Shown: in pieces, positions 1-6,334 of the stretch
How positions within the stretch are numbered: the first letter of the stretch is position 1
Layout: each line of letters begins with the position of its first letter
Source: Oscillospiraceae bacterium
GTDB lineage: Bacteria; Bacillota; Clostridia; Oscillospirales; Ruminococcaceae
Length of the DNA stretch: 25,966 nt
Reading direction: 5' to 3'
Assembly: GCA_018110855.1 (NCBI GenBank)
Contig: JAGBFZ010000115.1
Span: 1-25,966 of the forward strand
Translations under genes and position numbers: made by a program
The notes under the pieces: model-generated
Told to the model about the DNA's origin: nothing
Seen by the model: the letters and a program-made list of their open reading frames with translations, nothing else
Databases searched by the model: none

Positions 1-2
1 CG

Positions 3-1313
3 CTTACAGATGAAAAAGCATCGGGTACAAGGATAGATTACATATTCATGGCGGCGGGCGCAAAGGAAAATGATTATTACATTTCTCTTGCCAAAAATGC
101 AGACGCTCCGCAGAATATAAGAATTTCCGCAATCAAAGCAATGTCACATGATACTTCAAATTCCGAAGCACTTCTTGAGCTTTACAATACCGAAAAGGGC
201 AAGGTGAAAAATGCAGCGCTTATGGCTGTGCTGGAGCTTGACCCGCCCGAGGCTGAGGAAATACTTGCAAAGCTTATTGAAAAGGCAAAAGGAAAATATG
301 ATAAGTATTCTGATTATGTACGCATATCGCCCTCACAAACAGCCGAGGATCTCGTAAGAGTGAAGATGAATGAAACGGCACAGGTCCCTTGCGATAAAGA
401 TATTTTATTGTCGGCATTGTCCATAGAAAGAACTGTTTCGCTTTTCAAAAACAAAAGCGGAATTGCCGACTGCTATCTTAAAGCGGCGGATGTCATTAAA
501 AAGTGGAGCACAGGAGAGCAGCTGACTGAAAATTATTATGCTTCTCTTAATGATACTCTGATAAAAAATCTGCAAAATAAGGACAACGATAAATTCCGCT
601 GTCTGATATCCGAGCTTTATAAGAAAAGTCCCAATGAATTTGTTCCCGCATATTTCTTTATGAAGCTTATAGATGCCCCCGATAATGCTGTGTTCGTTCT
701 TTCGGGCAGCCTTGAAAAGCTGCATTATACCGTAACAAGTCTTCTTGCCGACATCAGATATTCTTCCGCTCATAAAGCATATTTTACGGAGTATCGCTGC
801 GGTCCTGCCGAAAACGGCAGCGAGCCTGCGGGCAAGGCTTTTCTGTTTGAAAGCTTTCCCGACAGCCTGCTTGAGGTTATGTGCAGTCTGTCCGATATAA
901 ATGAAAAATTCTATGAAGATATCTGTTCCTCAATGTTGGAATTTATCAAGTGCTGTGCGCCTTATGACAGGGAACGCATTGTTTCCACAATACTTGAAAC
1001 TGCCTTTGATATGGCAAATAAATATCCCTCTTACTATTGTGTTGACATTATTGCAAAGTACTGCCCCGAAATCATGGCTGACAGGTGCAAGGGTATCGCT
1101 TCTGAATATATTTACAGTATCCTTATTACAAAGCGAGCTTCCACCTCTTGTTCAATAATAAATCGGCTGCCTCTGTCCCGTTCCGACAAGATAGACGAGC
1201 TTACAGGGCTTTTAAATCGTGTTGCGGCGGCAAAGGGTGATTTTAATGAAAACACTCGTAACGATCTTATGAAAAGAATCAAAAGCGAGATAGATTTTCT
1301 TATGAAAGGATAA
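3..1313 (+). CDS. HEAT-repeat-like protein of the MoxR/VWA operon (5' truncated by window edge)
   Basis: The reading frame is open from the first bases of the window, so the Met at position 48 is probably internal and the true start lies to the left. The visible part is about 437 residues. Its first ~90 residues read as short paired helices with HEAT-like spacing (for example NIRISAIKAMSHD, then VKNAALMAVLELDPPEAEEI). The rest is helical, with no signal peptide, membrane segment or catalytic motif that I can see. The stop is 6 bp before the ATPase start, so the genes are in one operon. Related MoxR-DUF5682-VWA operons often carry a helical-repeat protein and a SWIM zinc-finger protein upstream; this could be the former, probably a scaffold. 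The family assignment is inference from fold pattern and context. Confidence 0.7.
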   Translation, partial: LTDEKASGTRIDYIFMAAGAKENDYYISLAKNADAPQNIRISAIKAMSHDTSNSEALLELYNTEKGKVKNAALMAVLELDPPEAEEILAKLIEKAKGKYDKYSDYVRISPSQTAEDLVRVKMNETAQVPCDKDILLSALSIERTVSLFKNKSGIADCYLKAADVIKKWSTGEQLTENYYASLNDTLIKNLQNKDNDKFRCLISELYKKSPNEFVPAYFFMKLIDAPDNAVFVLSGSLEKLHYTVTSLLADIRYSSAHKAYFTEYRCGPAENGSEPAGKAFLFESFPDSLLEVMCSLSDINEKFYEDICSSMLEFIKCCAPYDRERIVSTILETAFDMANKYPSYYCVDIIAKYCPEIMADRCKGIASEYIYSILITKRASTSCSIINRLPLSRSDKIDELTGLLNRVAAAKGDFNENTRNDLMKRIKSEIDFLMKG

Positions 1314-1319
1314 ACCGTT

Positions 1320-2399
1320 ATGTCAGATATTTTAAGACTTCCCGCAGAGGAATTATACAAAAACGAGCTTGAATCACTTATTGCAAACGAGAAAAACCCC
1401 GTTCCCGCAGGCTGGAGAATGTCGCCCAAGTCCGTGCTTACATATATCATGGGCGGCAAGTCGGGAAATACAGTCATCACGCCCAAATATATGGGCGACA
1501 GGCGAATTGCCGAGATATGTATCGCCACACTTGTAACAGACCGTGCGCTCCTGCTCATAGGCGAGCCGGGAACCGCAAAATCATGGCTTTCCGAGCATCT
1601 CACCGCAGCTATAAACGGCAATTCATCGAGAGTTATTCAGGGAACCGCAGGCACTACCGAGGAGCAGATACGATATTCGTGGAATTATGCAATGCTGCTT
1701 GCAAAGGGACCCTCTCATGAGGCACTTGTAAAAAGCCCCGTATATAACGCAATGGAAACGGGAACCATTGCCCGAATCGAGGAAATTTCCCGCTGCGCCT
1801 CCGAGGTGCAGGACGCACTTATTTCTATACTTTCCGAAAAGCGGATATCCGTTCCCGAGCTTAACGAAGAGGTCGCCGCAAAGAAAGGATTTTCCATTAT
1901 TGCAACTGCAAATACAAGGGACAAGGGCGTAAATGAGATGTCCTCCGCATTAAAAAGGCGCTTCAATATCGTTGTTCTTCCCGCACCCGCAAATATTGAA
2001 ACGGAAATTGAAATAGTTACAACACGAGTTGCGCAGCTTGCGGACAGCTTCGGACTTAATGCAAAGCTCCCCGACAGAACAGCTGTTGAGAGAGTTGTTA
2101 CCATTTTCAGAGAACTGAGAAGCGGTCAGACCCTTGACGGTCAGGTAAAGCTCAAGACCACATCGGGAGTATTGTCATCAGCAGAAGCCATTTCACTTCT
2201 TATCAACAGCATGGCTCTTGCAGGCAGCTTCGGAAACGGAGAAATAACCGATTCCGATCTTGCAGGGGCACTTCAGGGAGCAGTCGTAAAGGACGATAAC
2301 AAGGACAAGGCTGTGTGGACGGAATATCTTGAGAATGTTATGCGCAAAAGAAGCGGCTGTTCAAAGCTCTATGCCGAATGTAAGGAGAGAAATTCATAA
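1320..2399 (+). CDS. MoxR-family AAA+ ATPase (YehL-like)
   Basis: A 359-residue cytosolic AAA+ ATPase of the MoxR type. The Walker A motif is GEPGTAKS at residues 81-88. The Walker B region is TIARIEEISR (149-158), with Glu-Glu where most AAA+ proteins have Asp-Glu. Sensor 1 is IIATANTRD (193-201), and an arginine-finger-like ALKRRFN follows at 210-216. The C-terminal helical lid has a Lys/Thr-rich sensor 2 area. MoxR ATPases form rings that remodel or activate a target together with a VWA-domain partner, and such a partner is encoded two genes downstream. The start is the first ATG after the upstream stop, with AAAGGA just before it. The stop codon shares one base with the next start (TAATG), so translation is coupled. 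The family call is firm; the target is unknown. Confidence 0.9.
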   Translation: MSDILRLPAEELYKNELESLIANEKNPVPAGWRMSPKSVLTYIMGGKSGNTVITPKYMGDRRIAEICIATLVTDRALLLIGEPGTAKSWLSEHLTAAINGNSSRVIQGTAGTTEEQIRYSWNYAMLLAKGPSHEALVKSPVYNAMETGTIARIEEISRCASEVQDALISILSEKRISVPELNEEVAAKKGFSIIATANTRDKGVNEMSSALKRRFNIVVLPAPANIETEIEIVTTRVAQLADSFGLNAKLPDRTAVERVVTIFRELRSGQTLDGQVKLKTTSGVLSSAEAISLLINSMALAGSFGNGEITDSDLAGALQGAVVKDDNKDKAVWTEYLENVMRKRSGCSKLYAECKERNS

Positions 2400-4636
2400 T
2401 GGCGGCATATTTCGGCGTGCGTCATCTTTCGCCTGCCTGCGCTTATTATGTCAGGGAATTTCTTGACAGAAATGACCCGGAAATAGTTCTGATAGAGGGA
2501 CCTTCCGATCTTAGCCATCTGATAGAACCGCTGTGCAGCGATGAAACGGCAATGCCTGCGGCTATTCTTGCATATACCGAGGAAGCTCCCGTTAAGACAG
2601 TACTATTCCCTCTTGCAGAGTTTTCCCCCGAATATCAGGCGATGAGATGGGCGGTAAAACGGGGCAGAAGGGTAATGTTCTGTGATCTTCCCTCAGACTG
2701 CCTGCTTGCACGTCAGAATGAAGAGGAAAAGCAGGACGAGGATAAGTCTGAGGGGGTTTCCGTTTACACCGAAATGGAAAAAGTCTCGGGAACGGACAAT
2801 GATTCCTTCTGGGAATACACCTTCGAGCAGTGCGAAAGCTATGACGATTTTATTGAAGCGGTTCATGAATACGGAAAAAGCCTTCGTGAGTTTTCCGAAA
2901 ATGACGGGCATAACAGGCTTCGTGAAGCGTATATGCGCAAAGTGATATCCGAATGTGAGAATGAAGTTCCGTCGGAAAAGATATGCGTTATAACAGGCGC
3001 ATTTCATACCGCAGGGATAAAGGATATCCCATTTTCTGATGATGACAGAAAACTTACGGGGAAGCTGCCTTCCGTCAAGGCAAAGGCTACCTTAATGCCA
3101 TATTCCTATTACAGATTATCCTCCCGATCGGGATACGGCGCAGGAAGCAAGGCTCCCGCATATTTTGAGCTTTTGTGGAACAGCAGAATGCAAGGCGTTA
3201 TTGGAAGCAGTGCAAACAGGTATCTTTCCATGATAGCGGCATATCAGCGTGAGAACGGCTATGCAGCGTCTACTGCCGAGGTTATTGAAGCAAAGCGGCT
3301 TGCGGACACTCTTGCTGCCATGCGGGGAGGAAAATATCCCAATATGACCGACCTGCGTGACGCCGCAGTTACCTGCATCGGTCACGGCTCCTTCGGAGAA
3401 ATATCCCTTGCCTGCGCCGATACGGAGATAGGTACAAAAATCGGCTCTCTTCCCGACGGCACAGTCTGCACATCTGTTCAGGAGGATTTTACAAGACAGC
3501 TTAGAGAATTGAAGCTTGAAAAATACAGAAAAGCAGCCGCAGAGGATATAGAGCTTGATCTGCGTGAAAATCTGAGAGTTAAAACCGAAAAGTCTGCATT
3601 TCTTGATCTGAACAGGTCTTTCTTTCTGCACAGACTGCGCATTTTAGGCATTTGCTTTGCGGAGACTCAGCCGAGAAGTCAGGATAATGCCACATGGGCT
3701 GAACGCTGGAGACTGCAATGGACTCCCGAAGCGGAGATAGAGATAGTAGAAGCTTCGCTCAAGGGCGATACCGTAAAGCTGGCGGCAGAATATGAGCTGA
3801 ATATGAAGCTATACGAAGCGGATTCGGTAAATGCTGCGGCAATGATACTTTCCGACGCATTTGACGGCGGACTGACCGACTGCATCTCTACGGCAATTTC
3901 CGCAATTCAGAAGCAGACTGCGGACTGCTCCTCGGCAGAGGACACGGGAAAAACCATCGGAACTCTTTCAACCATTGTCCGTTTCGGAAGTATCAGAAGA
4001 ATAGACACAGAACCTATCTATCCTCTGATGGAAAAGCTGTATCTGAGATTCTGCCTGTGTATGCCATCTGCGGTGGTGTGCGACAGAAACGGGGCAGAGC
4101 TGCTTATAACATCAATGGCGGCTGTGAACGACGCCTGCCTTGCCCATGACTTCCTTGATACCGACAGATTTATCACGCTGCTTTCGGACATTGCGGACAA
4201 TAATTTTGCAAATCCGCTTTTGTCGGGATATTCAGCCGCACTGCTGACAGAGCGGGGAATGATATCTTCCGAAAAGCTGTCCCGGCTGATAAACAGACGG
4301 CTTTCTGCGGGAACTCCTCCTGCGGAAGCGGCACTGTGGTTTGAAGGCTTGGCAAGGCGAAACAGGCGCTCGCTTATCAGCAGGCTTTCGGTATGGGAAA
4401 AGCTCTGCGATTTTGTTTCAAAGCTTGATGATGACGAATTTAAGCCCGTTCTTGTGGCTCTCAGAAGGACATTTTCCGATTTTTCTCCTATGGAAAGATC
4501 AGACATTGCAGAAAATATCGGCGAGGTGCTGGGGATATCAAAGGAAGCGGCGGCGGAGTTCGTAACAATGCAGCTTTCGGGTGATGAACAGCAGTCAATA
4601 GATGAGCTTGATGATTTTGATTTTGGTGATATATGA
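2399..4636 (+). CDS. DUF5682 family protein (YehM-like)
   Basis: A 745-residue protein whose N-terminus (YFGVRHLSPACAYYV, then VLIEGPSDL at about 29-37) is the hallmark of DUF5682 proteins found with MoxR and VWA genes. A second conserved block is ITGAFHTAGI with His203. The pairing of an early G-x-R-H, an acidic IEGP strand and a late G-x-x-H resembles the EreA/ChaN/TraB metal-dependent fold, so an enzymatic N-terminal half is possible (inference). The C-terminal ~350 residues are helical. There is no signal peptide or membrane segment. An AAGGAG site lies 11 nt before the ATG. It overlaps the ATPase by 1 bp and the VWA gene by 4 bp, so all three should be made in fixed proportion. The biochemical function of the family is not known to me. 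Confidence 0.85.
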   Translation: MAAYFGVRHLSPACAYYVREFLDRNDPEIVLIEGPSDLSHLIEPLCSDETAMPAAILAYTEEAPVKTVLFPLAEFSPEYQAMRWAVKRGRRVMFCDLPSDCLLARQNEEEKQDEDKSEGVSVYTEMEKVSGTDNDSFWEYTFEQCESYDDFIEAVHEYGKSLREFSENDGHNRLREAYMRKVISECENEVPSEKICVITGAFHTAGIKDIPFSDDDRKLTGKLPSVKAKATLMPYSYYRLSSRSGYGAGSKAPAYFELLWNSRMQGVIGSSANRYLSMIAAYQRENGYAASTAEVIEAKRLADTLAAMRGGKYPNMTDLRDAAVTCIGHGSFGEISLACADTEIGTKIGSLPDGTVCTSVQEDFTRQLRELKLEKYRKAAAEDIELDLRENLRVKTEKSAFLDLNRSFFLHRLRILGICFAETQPRSQDNATWAERWRLQWTPEAEIEIVEASLKGDTVKLAAEYELNMKLYEADSVNAAAMILSDAFDGGLTDCISTAISAIQKQTADCSSAEDTGKTIGTLSTIVRFGSIRRIDTEPIYPLMEKLYLRFCLCMPSAVVCDRNGAELLITSMAAVNDACLAHDFLDTDRFITLLSDIADNNFANPLLSGYSAALLTERGMISSEKLSRLINRRLSAGTPPAEAALWFEGLARRNRRSLISRLSVWEKLCDFVSKLDDDEFKPVLVALRRTFSDFSPMERSDIAENIGEVLGISKEAAAEFVTMQLSGDEQQSIDELDDFDFGDI

Positions 4637-5787
4637 TGGATAATAAGGAAATACTGAAACGCTGGCGGCTCATTCTGGGAGCGGACAGCGAAAAGATGAT
4701 GGAGCAGATGGGCGGCGCAGCGGCACTTTCTGCAGAGGAAATGCTGATGGACAGTGCGCTTTCGCAGATATACGGAAATGACGGAGCGGGGCTTTCGGGC
4801 AGTGCGGGCAGAGGTTCTTCCTCACCGAAGCTGACAAAATGGCTGGGTGATCTGCGCACTCTTTTTTCTCCTATGGAGATAAAGGTGATACAGAATGATG
4901 CCATTGAGCGCAAGGGCTTGAAGCAGCTTCTTTTCGAGCCTGAAATGCTGGATTCCATCGAGCCGGATATAAATACAGCCTCTCTTCTTCTTATGCTCAA
5001 GGATCAGATACCGCAGAAGTCAAAGGACAATGCAAGAGCATATATTGCAAAGATAGTGGAGGATATAAACCGCCGCCTTTCGGATGACATAAAGCGTTCG
5101 GTCACATCTGCTCTCAACAGGAGAAATCATTCTCCCATACCATCGGCGGCGGCACTTGACTATAAGCTGACCATAAGGCGGAATCTGAAAAATTTTGATA
5201 CAAAGTCAAATACTATCATGCCTGAGAGATTCTATTTTTACGAGAGAGCTTCCCGCTCTGCTTCAAGGACTGTTATCATTGATATAGACCAGAGCGGCTC
5301 CATGGGCGAATCTGCAATTTATTCCTCTGTGGTGGGGTGCATACTTGCAAGCATGAATTCCCTCAAGACCCATGTAGTCGCATTTGATACCAATGTTACC
5401 GATCTTACCGAGCATTGCTCCGACCCTGTGGAGCTTCTGTACGGAATACAGCTGGGCGGCGGAACAGACATTGAAAAATCGGTTGCATACTGCACAGAGC
5501 TTATCGAGGAGCCCGAAAAGACAACAATGTTTCTTGTTACCGACCTTTGTGAGGGCGGAAACAGAAACGGACTTATCAGAAGGCTGGGGGAACTGAAGGA
5601 ATCGGGCGTGAATCTGGTGATACTCCTTGCCATATCAGACAGCGGAAAGCCTATGTATGATGCAGCTTTGGCAGATAAGGCGGCGGCTCTTGATATTCCC
5701 TGCTTTGCCTGCCCTCCCGAAAGACTTCCCGAGCTGCTTGAAGCGGCACTCAAGAAACATTCGCTCAAGGCATTCGAGCAGAAATAA
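4633..5787 (+). CDS. VWA-domain protein, MoxR partner (YehP-like)
   Basis: A 384-residue protein with a helical N-terminal half (about 1-205) and a von Willebrand factor A domain (about 210-370). The metal-ion-dependent adhesion site is complete: DQSGS with Asp219, Ser221 and Ser223, then Thr278 in GGGTD, and Asp304 in LVTDLCEGG. Soluble VWA proteins of this type bind Mg2+ and act as the substrate-binding or effector partner of a MoxR ATPase. The start is fixed by a 4-bp overlap (ATGA) with the upstream gene. A strong hairpin terminator follows 29 bp after the stop, so this is the last gene of the operon. No secretion signal is visible. Confidence 0.9.
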   Translation: MMDNKEILKRWRLILGADSEKMMEQMGGAAALSAEEMLMDSALSQIYGNDGAGLSGSAGRGSSSPKLTKWLGDLRTLFSPMEIKVIQNDAIERKGLKQLLFEPEMLDSIEPDINTASLLLMLKDQIPQKSKDNARAYIAKIVEDINRRLSDDIKRSVTSALNRRNHSPIPSAAALDYKLTIRRNLKNFDTKSNTIMPERFYFYERASRSASRTVIIDIDQSGSMGESAIYSSVVGCILASMNSLKTHVVAFDTNVTDLTEHCSDPVELLYGIQLGGGTDIEKSVAYCTELIEEPEKTTMFLVTDLCEGGNRNGLIRRLGELKESGVNLVILLAISDSGKPMYDAALADKAAALDIPCFACPPERLPELLEAALKKHSLKAFEQK

Positions 5788-5816
5788 AACTAAATTCCTT
5801 GAATTATGTGAATATC

Positions 5817-5860
5817 CCGCCGCAAAATCCATATATGCAGGATTTTGCGGCGGTTTCTTC
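5817..5860 (+). terminator. Intrinsic terminator of the MoxR/VWA operon
   Basis: A perfect 14-bp inverted repeat (5817-5830 with 5840-5853, arm CCGCCGCAAAATCC) has a 9-nt loop and is followed by TTTCTTCT. It sits directly after the last gene of the operon. Confidence 0.88.
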
Positions 5861-5979
5861 TCCATAATTCTAATGGTGTTTAGTATAAATGAAGATAAGT
5901 TTACAGACGGATATGAGCTTAAACTCAAGATGAAGATCAAAGGCAAGAGAGACTTTGACGAATAAAGCGTTACAATGAA

Positions 5980-5999
5980 TGTATATAAGTGTATATAAG
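5980..5999. repeat. Two tandem copies of a 10-bp unit
   Basis: TGTATATAAG occurs twice in direct tandem. The unit looks like a -10 element. TTACAA at 5970-5975 lies 16 nt before TATATA at 5992-5997, so a promoter for a short transcript ending at the hairpin at 6045-6091 is possible. Confidence 0.4.
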
Positions 6000-6044
6000 A
6001 TAGACGGCAAATGGTGCCTTCTTTCAACCTTCTAAAAAGCAATG

Positions 6045-6091
6045 ACAAATACCTCCTATGGTTCTATAATGCCACAGGAGGTTTTGTTTTT
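6045..6091 (+). terminator. Terminator-like hairpin in the intergenic region
   Basis: The left arm 6045-6061 (ACAAATACCTCCTATGG) pairs with 6072-6087 (CCACAGGAGGTTTTGT), with one bulge and one mismatch, and a U-rich run follows. It lies about 190 bp after the previous terminator with no gene between, so it either ends an unannotated short RNA or acts as a backup or leader terminator ahead of the kinase operon. Confidence 0.65.
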
Positions 6092-6205
6092 CATCATCCG
6101 GAATATGGAAATAATCGACAAAAGTTTTTATATGAGAAAAGGGATTTTGACTAAAAGCATAAAATGCATCGTTTTGTGTCTGAAATACGAAAAATCTCTT
6201 GCTTA

Positions 6206-6236
6206 TTGGCACAAAATATTGTAAAATAGGTATAAT
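6206..6236 (+). promoter_or_regulatory. Candidate sigma-A promoter of the kinase/cyclase operon
   Basis: TTGGCA (6206-6211) and a consensus TATAAT (6231-6236) are separated by 19 bp, slightly longer than ideal. Transcription would begin near 6243, about 90 nt ahead of the first kinase gene. Confidence 0.55.
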
Positions 6237-6334
6237 AAGGCGGTTTGTACGATCTTAAAAGCTAATAATATATGTTCGGCGTAATAACTATTGATTTGAT
6301 AAAGTAATTTCCAAAAAAGGAATGGGTTTGAAAA

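Larger units (their letters stand above)
5861..6205. other. Intergenic stretch without a convincing gene
   Basis: This stretch lies between two operons. It holds a 30-codon open frame without a ribosome binding site (5873-5965), a 10-bp tandem repeat (5980-5999), a terminator-like hairpin (6045-6091) and an AT-rich segment with the small palindrome GCATAAAATGC near 6158. I could not match any known riboswitch class by eye. Confidence 0.5.

Noticed and set aside
3116..3631. 171-residue minus-strand open frame
   Set aside because: Antisense to the DUF5682 gene, which has coupled starts and recognised motifs.
5873..5965. 30-codon plus-strand frame after the first operon
   Set aside because: It has no ribosome binding site and lies behind a strong terminator. 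The residues look plausible, but there is nothing else to support it.
5635..6048. 137-residue minus-strand open frame
   Set aside because: It runs antisense through the VWA gene end and through the terminator hairpin, has no ribosome binding site, and its composition is not protein-like.
6024..6224. Overlapping 60-62-residue open frames on both strands before HK1
   Set aside because: They cross the terminator-like hairpin and the HK1 promoter region, and lack good ribosome binding sites.
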